NCBI RefSeq assembly: GCF_014712225.1
Contig: NZ_JACXBW010000024.1
Coordinates: 1 to 52,136, forward strand
Origin: Pseudarthrobacter sulfonivorans
GTDB lineage: Bacteria; Actinomycetota; Actinomycetes; Actinomycetales; Micrococcaceae
Length of the DNA stretch: 52,136 bases
Reading direction: 5' to 3'
Every line of letters starts with the position of its first letter. The first letter of the stretch is position 1. Below, one piece after another: positions 7,824-15,844 of the stretch. The notes beneath the pieces are model-generated. The model searched no databases. It saw nothing but the letters and a program-made list of their open reading frames with translations, and had not been told where the DNA came from. A program made the translations under genes and the position numbers.

Positions 7824-9064
7824 AGCACCGCATCGCGGACATCTACAAGGCCGGTGTCCTGGCTGCCAAACTCGAACGGCACGACGGCGGCACCCGGTTC
7901 AGCTATCTCCCGGCCTATCTGCAAAGCGGGGGACCCGCCGTCGCCAGTTCCCTCCCGCTCACCGGCGAGCCGGTGCTTTCCGCCGCCGGAGCGGCGCCGC
8001 CCTACTTCACTGGACTGCTGCCGGAGGGGCGCCGGCTCAATGCACTGCGGCGATCCATCAAGACCAGCGCCGATGACGATCTGTCCCTGCTCATCGCCGC
8101 CGGCGGGAACCCGGTAGGTGACGTGCAGATTGTGGGCCACGGCGAACCGCTTGACCCGGACGAGCATGCCGTCGAGCTGGACACCAAGCTGCCCATGGAC
8201 TTCGACCAGCTGCTGGGAGACCCGGATCTGATTGACCCCGTTGCTCTCGCCGGCGTTCAGGACAAGTTGTCCGCCGGGATGATCTCGCTCCCCGTGGCCA
8301 GCGCCGGCAAACGGTTCATCCTCAAACTCAACGCGCCGGAGTTTCCGCACGTAGTGGAGAACGAACTGGTGATGTTCCGGTATGCGGCCAAACTGCGCAT
8401 CCCGTTGAGCCCCGTGCAGCTGATCCGGGACGTCGCGGGCCGGCCGGGCCTGCTCGTGGAGCGCTTCGACCGGATCCCGGTTCCCGGCGGCGGGGCCAAC
8501 GAGGTTCGGCGGCTGGCGGTGGAGGACGGGGCACAGGTTCTGAAGCTCTACCCGGCGGACAAGTACAACGTGAGCTTCGGGACGGTGTGCCATGCTCTGG
8601 CGGAGTACTGCTCGGCGCCGCTTCCGGCCCTGCGCAACCTCGCCATCCAGGGGGCCTTTGCGTGGCTCAGCGGCAACGGGGACCTGCACGCCAAAAACGT
8701 CTCCATGGTCCGGCTGCCGCACGGCGAGTGGACCATCGCGCCCGTGTATGACATCCCCTCCACAGTGGTTTACGGCGACAAGACGCTGGCCCTGACGCTG
8801 AGCGGGAAGCGGAGCGGGATCTCGAGGCGGCACTTCCTGGCTTGGGCCAAAGACCTTGGACTTACTGACCGGACGGCTACCCAGGTGGTGGAGCTGGCGC
8901 TCAAGGCGTCAGGGCCGCTGATCGCCGACCTGGAAGCCGGCACGGCGTTCGCCGCTGTCAATAGTCCGGGCAGGAACGACGACGGCGGCTCGCCGTTTCC
9001 GGACATGGTGACCCGTGCATGGGTCAAGGAGCTGAAACACCGGCGGAGGCTGCTGGAGGGGTAA
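7820..9064 (+). CDS. hipA: HipA-family serine/threonine kinase toxin
   Basis: A 414-residue protein. In E. coli, HipA phosphorylates glutamyl-tRNA synthetase and causes dormancy; the target here is unknown. Visible landmarks are the N-terminal subdomain with YFTGLLPEGRRLNALRR (residues 64-80), the LAGVQDKLSAG phosphate-loop-like segment (137-147), the catalytic NGDLHAKN motif (286-293, Asp288 as base, Asn293 metal-binding) and VYDIPST (about 309-315), equivalent to the kinase DFG region. All key residues are present, so it should be active. A GTG start overlaps the hipB stop. A palindrome starts right after the stop codon. Confidence 0.88.
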   Translation: MKHRIADIYKAGVLAAKLERHDGGTRFSYLPAYLQSGGPAVASSLPLTGEPVLSAAGAAPPYFTGLLPEGRRLNALRRSIKTSADDDLSLLIAAGGNPVGDVQIVGHGEPLDPDEHAVELDTKLPMDFDQLLGDPDLIDPVALAGVQDKLSAGMISLPVASAGKRFILKLNAPEFPHVVENELVMFRYAAKLRIPLSPVQLIRDVAGRPGLLVERFDRIPVPGGGANEVRRLAVEDGAQVLKLYPADKYNVSFGTVCHALAEYCSAPLPALRNLAIQGAFAWLSGNGDLHAKNVSMVRLPHGEWTIAPVYDIPSTVVYGDKTLALTLSGKRSGISRRHFLAWAKDLGLTDRTATQVVELALKASGPLIADLEAGTAFAAVNSPGRNDDGGSPFPDMVTRAWVKELKHRRRLLEG

Positions 9065-9153
9065 GGCACTCACGGTGAGTGCCGCCGTCGTACGTCCCGA
9101 AATGGCACTTCGCGGCAGTCACGTCCGCGCAACTGCCGCGAACTGCCATCTCG
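9065..9153. repeat. Palindromic (REP-like) element between hipA and a convergent gene
   Basis: A 19-nt perfect palindrome (GGCACTCACGGTGAGTGCC, 9065-9083) abuts the hipA stop. It is followed by a larger inverted repeat with arms at 9098-9119 and 9132-9153 (20 of 22 positions pair). The larger element matches a second copy inside the siderophore permease gene at 42194-42250. Here it could act as a bidirectional terminator between convergent genes. Confidence 0.65.
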
Positions 9154-9168
9154 CGGGGGAAGAGGAAG

Positions 9169-9786
9169 CTAGAGGTGCTGGATGCCTGCCCGCTGCATGG
9201 CGTCCTTGTAGACTTCCACGCTCTTGGCCAGGAGGTCCTCCTGCTTGGCCTCGGAAACAGCAAAGGCCCGCCCGCCGAGCGCGCTGGCCTTGTAAATCTT
9301 GATGCCGCTGTTCTTCAGGGAAGAATGGTAGGTCTTCTCGAAGAGGGTAAGGAACGTGGAGGCATCGGTGCCGTGGGCGATGACTGCGGAGACCCGGCGG
9401 TTGATTTTCAGGAACTGCCGGAAGGGCCGCAGCCCGTCGGTCTTTTCCTGGACGTTCAACGCCGACGGCAGTTCCGGATCGCGGACCCACGGGTAGGCGT
9501 TCCACGGCATCACGTAGCGGGGATCGAGCTCCGCAAGTTCGTAGATCTGCGTGGCCCGCCGGGCGGCTTCGTCGTCATTGAAATGGGAGACAAACCCGGA
9601 TTCGGTGCCCTTGCCCGGGCTCACATGGAGGCTGACGATCCGGCATTCATCCTCGTCGTGCACGGGATCGATGTACGGAACAACGGACCCTGGCTTCTTT
9701 TCCATCAGTTCGTCGCAAAGCTGCGTTACCGCCGCAATGTTTGGTTCCTGTAGCAGGGCCTTTTTTTCGTCCCAGTCAATCGTCAC
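9169..9786 (-). CDS. Uracil-DNA glycosylase superfamily-like protein
   Basis: A 205-residue soluble protein starting at a GTG with GAGGGAG 7 nt upstream. Residues about 52-100 contain a SLHVSPGKGTESGF stretch, then VMPWNAYPW. This order (glycine-rich loop, then N-x-x-PW) resembles motif 1 and the downstream strand of uracil-DNA glycosylase superfamily enzymes. Later VIAHGTDAS (about 135-143) could be the His-containing leucine-loop region. I do not see a canonical HPSPLS motif, so activity is uncertain. No membrane segment is present. It is convergent with hipA and divergent from a GIY-YIG-like gene. Confidence 0.5.
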   Translation of the reverse strand: MTIDWDEKKALLQEPNIAAVTQLCDELMEKKPGSVVPYIDPVHDEDECRIVSLHVSPGKGTESGFVSHFNDDEAARRATQIYELAELDPRYVMPWNAYPWVRDPELPSALNVQEKTDGLRPFRQFLKINRRVSAVIAHGTDASTFLTLFEKTYHSSLKNSGIKIYKASALGGRAFAVSEAKQEDLLAKSVEVYKDAMQRAGIQHL

Positions 9787-9912
9787 GATCTCTCCCTCAG
9801 CAGCAAGGCGTCCAGAATCAGGCGTCTTATGCCACTCTACGCTTTTGGACGTTTAGGTGCGCAGTGCAGATTCGGGCAGCGGACCAGTGGCGGCCCGGGT
9901 ATCGTCATCAGG

Positions 9913-10413
9913 ATGGACAGGAAAACGCTCAAGTCTGACGGCTTCGCCGGCTTCAAGTCGTTCGACAGCCTCGAGATCATGCGGGTTCCGCAGGGCACGG
10001 GCGTGTTCGCCGTCCTGCGGCCCAACGAGTACGAGCCACACTTCCTGAAGAGAAGCACCGCAGGCGTCTTCAAGAAGAAGATCCCCACCCTGCCGGCGGA
10101 AGCGCTGTTCGCTGAATGGGTGGACGGCGCGGACATTCTCTTCATCGGCAAGGCAGGGCCCGGAAGCAAGGGCAACCGGGGCCTCCGCAGCCAGATCAAG
10201 GAGTTCCTGGACTTCGGCAGGGGATTGCCGCCGGGACACTGGGACGGCCGGCTGATCTGGCAGCTGACCCACACGGACGAGCTGATTATCGCGTGGAGAG
10301 AGCATCCCGTCGACGAAGTGAACCAGGCCGAAGCCGCCTATCACGCTGCCTTCGTGGCGGACCACGGCAAGCTGCCTTTCGCCAACCTCGTGCAGGCCAG
10401 GCTCAAAAACTAG
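9913..10413 (+). CDS. GIY-YIG-like small protein, function unknown
   Basis: A 166-residue soluble protein. GVFAVLRP (residues 29-36) and ILFIGKAG (about 75-82) are spaced and patterned like the GIY...YIG strands of GIY-YIG nucleases. These are followed by a basic segment RGLRSQIKEFLDF, where the family's catalytic Arg would sit, and a C-terminal NQAEAAYHAAF...LPFAN with Glu and Asn. I infer a divergent GIY-YIG fold; nuclease activity is unproven. The ATG at 9913 is chosen because the conserved part begins soon after it, although the Shine-Dalgarno is weak; a 28-residue extension to 9829 is possible. Confidence 0.55.
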   Translation: MDRKTLKSDGFAGFKSFDSLEIMRVPQGTGVFAVLRPNEYEPHFLKRSTAGVFKKKIPTLPAEALFAEWVDGADILFIGKAGPGSKGNRGLRSQIKEFLDFGRGLPPGHWDGRLIWQLTHTDELIIAWREHPVDEVNQAEAAYHAAFVADHGKLPFANLVQARLKN

Positions 10414-10420
10414 CCCGGAA

Positions 10421-10801
10421 CTAGGAGCCCTTAAGCCGTTCCATTTCCCGCCGGTCCTTTTTGGTCGGCCGTCCGGCGCCGCGGTCCCGCTGCGGGAGAC
10501 CCAGCGCCGGTGCCACAGGCCTGGGCGGGGTGTGGTCCGTGAAACAGTGTGACGCGGCCTCGGCCCCCACGCGTTTGGCAATCAAACGGCGGACTTCAAG
10601 CGTGCGTTCATAGCCTGACATGCGTATCGTCACGGTCTCGCCCGTGACGAGCGTGGCCGAAGCCTTCGCGGGGCTGCCGTTCAGCCGCACGTGTCCGGCC
10701 CGGCAAGCGGCGGTGGCGGCGGAACGGGTTTTGTAGGCGCGGACGGCCCACAGCCACGCATCAATGCGGACGCTGGCGGGGGAGGCAGGAAGGCTGGTCA
10801 T
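10421..10801 (-). CDS. S4-domain RNA-binding protein (Hsp15/HslR-like)
   Basis: A 126-residue protein. The first half is an S4 RNA-binding domain: VRIDAWLWAVRAYKTRS (residues 11-27), AGHVRLNG and SGETVTIRM-like strands match the Hsp15/RluD-type S4 fold. The C-terminus is basic (GRPTKKDRREMERL), as in Hsp15, which binds free 50S subunits carrying nascent chains. A GTG three codons upstream (10810) is an alternative start; a TATACT -10-like hexamer lies just before it. It is tail-to-tail with the GIY-YIG-like gene (7 nt between stops). Confidence 0.8.
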   Translation of the reverse strand: MTSLPASPASVRIDAWLWAVRAYKTRSAATAACRAGHVRLNGSPAKASATLVTGETVTIRMSGYERTLEVRRLIAKRVGAEAASHCFTDHTPPRPVAPALGLPQRDRGAGRPTKKDRREMERLKGS

Positions 10802-10845
10802 GGCTGGCACCGAGTATACGGCGTTGTCTCGTCCGGTCCGGCAGT

Positions 10846-11844
10846 TCAGGCGGTGGCCAGCGGAAGTGTGATCCGCATGGTGGTTCCGTCCGGGCCCGTG
10901 CGGGCGATCTCCACAGTGCCGCCGGCAGCGGTGGCCACATCGCGGACCAGGGCCAGCCCGATGCCGAAGCTGCGCTGCGCCCGCGTTCCGTCCGGACGCG
11001 GTGTCCTGACGAAGCGCTCGAAGATCCTGTCACGGTCGACGCCGGATATCCCGCTTCCCGTATCCGTCACCGTGATAATCGCGCTGCGTTGGCTCGCTGC
11101 CGCGGCGAGTGTGATGGCCCCGCCGGCCGGTGTGTGCGCCAGGGCATTGTCAGCCAGCGCCAGGATGGCTCGGCGCAAACTGCTTTCGTCGATCCGGGCC
11201 AACGGACGCCCGCCCGGAGTGACGGCGACCCTGACATCCTGGTCATGGGCGATGGTCCGGACGCTCTCCGCAACGGACTCCACCACCCCCGCCACATCAA
11301 TCGGATCCGCAGGGGTTTCCGCTGCGGCTCCCGTTGCGGCCAGGAGCAGTTCGTTGACGATTGCCGTCAGCTCTGAGGTGTCCTGCCGGATCCGCACCAG
11401 CGCCTGCCCCTGCTTCGACTCTGAGGGGGTGTCACGCTGGGCCAGCTGGATCCGTGCGTCCAGGATTGCCAGGGGCGTCCGCAGTTCGTGGCTGGCATCC
11501 TGGACGAACCGGCGCTGCAGGGCCATCGCGGCACCCAGAGGCTCAATAGCGCTGCGGGCACTGAACCAGCCGACCACCCCGGCGAGGACGATCCCCGCTG
11601 CACCGGCGATGATCAGGGCTTTGAGCAGATCCTTGTAGTCAAGGTACGCAAAGTCGGCGGCCGGGCCGGACGGTCCGGGCAGTTCCGGGTGCGACAGCTG
11701 GTTGGTCAGGTAGATCGCGGCCCCCGCGAGCAGGCAGAGGACCATCACGGCGCAGGCAACACTGATGCGTACAGCGATCCTCAGCGAGGCCTTGCGGAGG
11801 GTGGCCCGGTCCGGGTCTGCGGTGGCGGTGTTTGTGTCATTCAT
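10846..11844 (-). CDS. Sensor histidine kinase
   Basis: A 332-residue membrane kinase with two transmembrane helices (about 24-47 and 74-94) enclosing a short extracytoplasmic loop of about 26 residues. There is no separate sensor domain and almost no HAMP region. The HisKA phospho-acceptor motif ASHELRTPLA puts the phosphorylated His at 119. The catalytic domain shows an N box (ALADNALAHTP), a G1 box (DTGSGI) and a G2 box (GIGLALV). It overlaps the upstream response regulator gene by 8 nt and is the last gene of the PAP2-DedA-regulator-kinase operon. The short loop is typical of kinases that sense membrane or envelope state. Confidence 0.92.
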   Translation of the reverse strand: MNDTNTATADPDRATLRKASLRIAVRISVACAVMVLCLLAGAAIYLTNQLSHPELPGPSGPAADFAYLDYKDLLKALIIAGAAGIVLAGVVGWFSARSAIEPLGAAMALQRRFVQDASHELRTPLAILDARIQLAQRDTPSESKQGQALVRIRQDTSELTAIVNELLLAATGAAAETPADPIDVAGVVESVAESVRTIAHDQDVRVAVTPGGRPLARIDESSLRRAILALADNALAHTPAGGAITLAAAASQRSAIITVTDTGSGISGVDRDRIFERFVRTPRPDGTRAQRSFGIGLALVRDVATAAGGTVEIARTGPDGTTMRITLPLATA

Positions 11845-12505
11845 GGCCGTCCCCGATCTGGTAGCCCACGCCGTGGACTGTGCGGATCACGTTCCGGGAA
11901 ATCTTGCGGCGCAGGTGGTGGACATAGGTGTCGATCACGCTTGGCTGGTCGGTGGAGGGAAAAACGGAGCCGATGAGCTCCTCCCGGCTGAAGACACGGG
12001 CCGGGTCCGTGGCGAGGGCCGCCAGCAAGTCGCACTCCTTCGCGGTCAGCGTCACCACAGGCCCGTAAACGGACCGCACGGAACGGCCGACGGCGTTCAG
12101 GTCCCAGTCGCCGATGCTCACGCTCGGCTGGGTGTAGCTGCGGGTCAGCGCGCGCAGGCGCGCACCCAGCTCCCCGGCGTCGAACGGTTTGCTCATGTAG
12201 TCATTGGCCCCGGCGTCGAGGCCGCGGACCTTCTCGTCCGTCGCGCCCAGCGCGGTCAGGATCAGCACCGGCGTCGAAATCCCTTTCGCCCGCAGGGCGC
12301 TGATCAGCGCAATCCCGTCCATTCCGGGAAGACCACGGTCGATCACCATGACATCCCACGGTTCCCCGAGGGCGGTGCTCAGGCCAAGCCTTCCGTCCGT
12401 TACCAGGCTGATCCGGTAGTCGCCTTCCAGCAACTCTGCAATCAGCGGGCCCAGGACCGGATCGTCTTCGACCAGAAGCAGGGACGGCCGGGCATCTGTT
12501 GTCAT
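11837..12505 (-). CDS. OmpR-family response regulator
   Basis: A 222-residue regulator. The receiver domain (1-120) has the acidic pocket EDD at 13-15, phospho-acceptor Asp56 in VIDRGLPGMDG, the Thr switch in LILTALG and the KPF lysine. The C-terminal winged helix (about 128-222) has the LTAKECDLLAAL and YVHHLRRKI motifs of the Trans_reg_C class. It starts 4 nt after the DedA stop and overlaps the kinase. A direct repeat with an 11-bp period upstream of the first gene of the operon (14015-14032) fits its expected DNA-binding mode. Confidence 0.93.
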   Translation of the reverse strand: MTTDARPSLLLVEDDPVLGPLIAELLEGDYRISLVTDGRLGLSTALGEPWDVMVIDRGLPGMDGIALISALRAKGISTPVLILTALGATDEKVRGLDAGANDYMSKPFDAGELGARLRALTRSYTQPSVSIGDWDLNAVGRSVRSVYGPVVTLTAKECDLLAALATDPARVFSREELIGSVFPSTDQPSVIDTYVHHLRRKISRNVIRTVHGVGYQIGDGHE

Positions 12506-12509
12506 GGGG

Positions 12510-13220
12510 CTATTCTTCCGCGGCCAACTCTTTCACGGGCTGATCCGCGGATTCTTCGGCCGGTTCCTTGGCGTTGCCCTTGTTCCTGCGGCGCTTGAGG
12601 TACTCAATGACCCACGGGATGACCGAGACCAGGACCATGGCCACGGCGATCAGGTCGATGTTGTTGGCGATGATTTCGAAGTGACCCAGCCAGGACCCCA
12701 ACAAAATCACGGACGCGGACCACGCCACGGCGCCCACGATGTTCCAGAGGAGGAACTTCCGGTAGGTGTAGTGGGCGATCCCGGCTGCCAGCGGGGCATA
12801 GGTGCGCACTATCGGCACAAAGCGGGCCAGCACCACCGCGCCGCCGCCATGCCGGTGGAAGAACTCCTCGGTCTGGGTCAGGTGCGAGGTCTTCAGGATC
12901 CGGGCATCGTCCTTGAACCACCGCCTGCCGAACTTCCGGCCGAGGAAGAAACCCACCTGGTCGCCGGCCACCGCCGCGGCTGACACGACGCCGATCAGGA
13001 GCGGAAGGGTGAGGTTCAGCTGCTGGTGAAGCAGGCCCGCCGTGAAGAGGAGCGAGTCCCCGGGCAGGAACGGGAAGAGGACCCCGGATTCGATGAAGAC
13101 CATCCCGGCGATGACTGCCAGGGCGGACGGTCCCAAACCCTCAAGGAGCCCCGCGGGATCCAGGGGCGACGAAGCAGCGGCGGAGGCGGCTACCGCGGCG
13201 AGTGCATGAAATGCCTGCAT
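12510..13220 (-). CDS. DedA-family membrane protein
   Basis: A 236-residue integral membrane protein of the DedA/SNARE-associated family. The re-entrant segment FPFLPGDSLLF (about 51-61) and ARFVPIVRTYAPLAAG with the two conserved arginines are present, followed by C-terminal helices and a charged tail. DedA proteins include UptA/PopT-type transporters that return undecaprenyl phosphate or phospholipids across the membrane. The ATG at 13220 has GGAAAGG upstream and overlaps the PAP2 phosphatase gene by 31 nt. The coupling with a PAP2 phosphatase suggests polyprenyl-phosphate or lipid recycling (inference). Confidence 0.88.
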   Translation of the reverse strand: MQAFHALAAVAASAAASSPLDPAGLLEGLGPSALAVIAGMVFIESGVLFPFLPGDSLLFTAGLLHQQLNLTLPLLIGVVSAAAVAGDQVGFFLGRKFGRRWFKDDARILKTSHLTQTEEFFHRHGGGAVVLARFVPIVRTYAPLAAGIAHYTYRKFLLWNIVGAVAWSASVILLGSWLGHFEIIANNIDLIAVAMVLVSVIPWVIEYLKRRRNKGNAKEPAEESADQPVKELAAEE

Positions 13221-13951
13221 GATGCCTTTCCGAGGGCAAGAGGTACGAACCTGTTCCACAGACCCGCGAGAAGAACCACCGCCGCGGTGCCGGCCAGCAG
13301 CGAACCTGCGACGTCGGAAGGGTAGTGGACACCGATGTACAGCCGGGACCACGCCACGAGGGCAACCACCACCACGCCGGAGACCGCGACGAATTTCGCC
13401 CACCGGGTGCCCCGGGCCAGGAAAAACACCGCAAAGGCAAGAGTCACGGCGAAGGTCGCATGGCCGCTGGGAAAACTGTCTGTCCCGGATTCCGGGGCCA
13501 GGGGATCGAACAGCAGCGCAGCATCGGGGCGTTGCCTCGCCACCAGGAGCTTGAAGAACTCACTCGCCACCCACCCGGAGGCAGCAACAAGGCCGAACGC
13601 CAGGGCACTGACGGGCGCGCGGCGGACCAGCAGCAGAAACGCGGCAATTGCGGCGATCGCCAGCAACCCCGCCACGGGCCCGAACAGCAGGTTCAACGCC
13701 ACGGCCACGGCCGTGAGCAGTGCAATGTGATGCAGGCTGAGGCCCTGGTCCACGCCCAGTTCGGTTGTGCTGACACCGGGAACATGTGCGACCGTCAGGC
13801 CAAGAATGACGACGACGGCGGCGAGCGAAATCCCGAGGAGGAGCCAATGCGGCGCCTGAGGCAGCGCAAGCGGCCGGGTCCTGGCCGCGGGCTGGCTTAA
13901 GCCAGGCCGGGTGGTGGCTGTAAGGGTACGGTCGTTACTTGCGTCAGGCAT
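13190..13951 (-). CDS. PAP2-family lipid phosphatase
   Basis: A 253-residue membrane phosphatase with about six hydrophobic helices. All three PAP2 signature motifs are intact: KLLVARQRP (134-142), PSGH (161-164, catalytic His164) and SRLYIGVHYPSD (202-213, nucleophilic His209). These enzymes dephosphorylate phosphatidic acid, PGP or undecaprenyl diphosphate on the outer face. The N-terminal 33 residues are an Ala/Thr/Pro-rich tail. It is first in the operon with DedA and the two-component system. The DedA overlap extends its C-terminus by about ten residues past the last helix. Confidence 0.9.
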   Translation of the reverse strand: MPDASNDRTLTATTRPGLSQPAARTRPLALPQAPHWLLLGISLAAVVVILGLTVAHVPGVSTTELGVDQGLSLHHIALLTAVAVALNLLFGPVAGLLAIAAIAAFLLLVRRAPVSALAFGLVAASGWVASEFFKLLVARQRPDAALLFDPLAPESGTDSFPSGHATFAVTLAFAVFFLARGTRWAKFVAVSGVVVVALVAWSRLYIGVHYPSDVAGSLLAGTAAVVLLAGLWNRFVPLALGKASCRHFMHSPR

Positions 13952-14014
13952 TGAGGCTCCGGCTCGGCACAGGGAGGCCGGCGGGCCGCCCCCATCAACT
14001 CTGCCGCGGGGCCA

Positions 14015-14032
14015 TTAAGAAACCCTTAAGAA
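14015..14032 (-). promoter_or_regulatory. Candidate response-regulator site (11-bp-spaced direct repeat)
   Basis: On the minus strand TTCTTAA occurs twice, at 14032-14026 and 14021-14015, exactly 11 bp apart (TTCTTAA-N4-TTCTTAA). That is the arrangement bound by OmpR/PhoB-type regulators such as mycobacterial PhoP. It lies 64-81 nt upstream of the PAP2 start, in the 95-nt gap behind a convergent-side neighbour. Confidence 0.5.
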
Positions 14033-14046
14033 CTGAGTTGGGCGCC

Positions 14047-14706
14047 CTACGCCACGAGGTTCGCGGCCGCAGTCTCCATGTGCTCGCGGATGGTGTTCCG
14101 TGCCAGCGAGGCATCGCCTGTCTCGATGGCGGCGACGATGTCGTAGTGCCGGTCCACGCTCATGTTCATCACACCCTTGTCCTGGCCCGCGAACATGATG
14201 GACATCCGGATGGACCCCTCCAGCGACTCCCACGAATGCAGCAGGGTTTCGTTGCCGGTGAGGCGGCACAGGGTCCGGTGGAATTCCAGGTCCGACTCAA
14301 CCCGGTCCTGCAGGCTGGACTGCTCTGCAGCGGCCATGGCTTCAATGGCGGACCGTAGCGAGCCGATGACGTGCTGCCGGTCGGGGAGTTCGCACAACGT
14401 CCGGGCAGCCAGCGACTCCAGCGCAGCCCGGACCGAGTAGATGTCCCGGATTTCCTTGGCGTCCAGGTGCCGGACGGAAAGGCGGCCGCGTGGCCCGGCG
14501 GAGAGCAGGCCCTCCTGTTCCAGTTGGCGAAGGGCTTCGCGAAGGGTGCCGCGGCTGATCTGGAGCATCTCGGACAATTCCGTTTCCACCAGGTGCCGGC
14601 CGGGTTCAAGTTCCCCGCTGGTGATGGCGGCACGCAAAGCGGCAAGGGCCTGCTCGCGCAGGCTCTTCTTCTGCAGTCCCAGCAGGGGTGCTGTTGCTCC
14701 GGCCAT
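14047..14706 (-). CDS. GntR/FadR-type regulator (FCD domain) of the sugar/polyol locus
   Basis: A 219-residue regulator. The winged helix is at residues about 12-80 (LSEMLQISRGTLREALRQLE is the HTH) and an FCD ligand-binding domain is at 88-210, with DLEFHRTL and the HYDIVAAIE helix supplying metal/ligand His residues. GAGGAAG precedes the ATG by about 10 nt. It lies 118 nt downstream of the transketolase genes, with its own upstream palindrome of the same type found between the divergent MFS and isomerase genes. It is therefore probably autoregulatory and the repressor of the whole 14.7-22.3 kb locus. Confidence 0.88.
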   Translation of the reverse strand: MAGATAPLLGLQKKSLREQALAALRAAITSGELEPGRHLVETELSEMLQISRGTLREALRQLEQEGLLSAGPRGRLSVRHLDAKEIRDIYSVRAALESLAARTLCELPDRQHVIGSLRSAIEAMAAAEQSSLQDRVESDLEFHRTLCRLTGNETLLHSWESLEGSIRMSIMFAGQDKGVMNMSVDRHYDIVAAIETGDASLARNTIREHMETAAANLVA

Positions 14707-14731
14707 CGTGATACTTCCTCAATGTCAGTGG

Positions 14732-14764
14732 TCGACTGTTTACACTCGATCTGTTAACAGTCGA
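14732..14764. promoter_or_regulatory. Operator pair upstream of the FCD regulator
   Basis: TCGACTGTTTACA (14732-14744) and its inverse TGTTAACAGTCGA (14752-14764) form an inverted repeat matching at 12 of 13 positions. Each half contains the TGTNNACA core seen with GntR/FadR-type regulators. The same site recurs three times at 18142-18226. Confidence 0.65.
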
Positions 14765-14824
14765 TGGTACGGCAGAAGCGCGACGCCGGGTGGTCCGGCG
14801 CCGCGCTTCCGAAAAGAAACGGTC

Positions 14825-15844
14825 CTACTTCAGTTCGGCGAGGACTTTCGCCACGATCTTTTGGATGCTGAGGCCGTAGCGGTCGTGGAGGGTGGGGAGG
14901 GCGCCGGCGTCGAGGAACTCGTCGGGCAGCGCCACGGGCACCACGCGTTTGCCGAGTCCGGCGGTGACGACGGCGGAGGCCACCGTTTCGAAGAGGCCGC
15001 CGATCACGCTGTGGTTCTCGAGCGTGACGGCTAGCCGGTCGGTATTGATTTCGGCCAGGACGGTGGCGGCGTCGAACGGCTTGATGGTGGGGGTGTGGAC
15101 GACGGCGACGTCCACGTTGTGTGCCGCCAGCGCCTTGGCTGCATCCAGGGCGCGCATGGTCATCAGGCCGGAGGAGATGAACACAGCGTCGTTGCCGCCG
15201 CGGAGCACCTTGGCTTTGCCGAGTTCGAACGTGTAGTCGTATTCATCAAGGACAGTGGGGACGTTGCCGCGCAGCAGCCGCAGGTAGGTGGGTCCCTCGG
15301 AGGCCGCGAGTTGTGGGACGGCCTGTTCGATGTCGATCGAGTCGCAGGGGTCCACGATGGTCAGGTTGGGCATGCCGCGGAAGATCGCCATGTCCTCGGT
15401 GGCCTGGTGGCTGGGGCCGTATCCGGTGGTCAGGCCGGGGAGCCCGCCCACGATGTTCACGTTCAGGTTCGGCTCGGCGGCGTCCAGGCACAGGAAGTCG
15501 TAGGCGCGGCGGGCAGCGAACACGGAGTACGTGGAGGCGAACGGGACCAGGCCGGTTTCGGCCAGGCCCGCGGCGGCGCCGAAGAGCAGCTGCTCGGCCA
15601 TGCCCATCTGGAAGAACCGCTCCGGGAAGGCCTTCGCGAAGACGTGCATGTCCGTGTATTTGCCCAGGTCCGCGGTGAGCCCGACGATCTTGTCGTTCTC
15701 CTGCGCGGCCTTGACCAGGGCGTGGCCGAACGGCGCGGACGCGGTCTTCTGGCCGGGTTCCGCGAAGGACGCGATCATGGCCGAGGTCTTCAGCTTGGGC
15801 CTGGCGGCAGTTGTGGCGTCGGGGGCCTCGGTTGTGGTGCTCAT
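14825..15844 (-). CDS. Transketolase, C-terminal (pyrimidine-binding) subunit
   Basis: A 339-residue subunit carrying the transketolase pyrimidine-binding domain, then the C-terminal domain. Markers are LGKYTDMHVFAKAFPERFFQ, GMAEQLLFGAAAGLAETG with the conserved cofactor-activating Glu, and GPSHQATEDMAIFRGMPN, which is characteristic of transketolases. It pairs with the N-terminal subunit encoded immediately upstream; the ATG overlaps that gene's stop by 4 nt. Together they would move a two-carbon ketol unit between sugar phosphates using thiamine diphosphate. Split transketolases are often dedicated catabolic forms, not the housekeeping enzyme. Confidence 0.9.
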   Translation of the reverse strand: MSTTTEAPDATTAARPKLKTSAMIASFAEPGQKTASAPFGHALVKAAQENDKIVGLTADLGKYTDMHVFAKAFPERFFQMGMAEQLLFGAAAGLAETGLVPFASTYSVFAARRAYDFLCLDAAEPNLNVNIVGGLPGLTTGYGPSHQATEDMAIFRGMPNLTIVDPCDSIDIEQAVPQLAASEGPTYLRLLRGNVPTVLDEYDYTFELGKAKVLRGGNDAVFISSGLMTMRALDAAKALAAHNVDVAVVHTPTIKPFDAATVLAEINTDRLAVTLENHSVIGGLFETVASAVVTAGLGKRVVPVALPDEFLDAGALPTLHDRYGLSIQKIVAKVLAELK

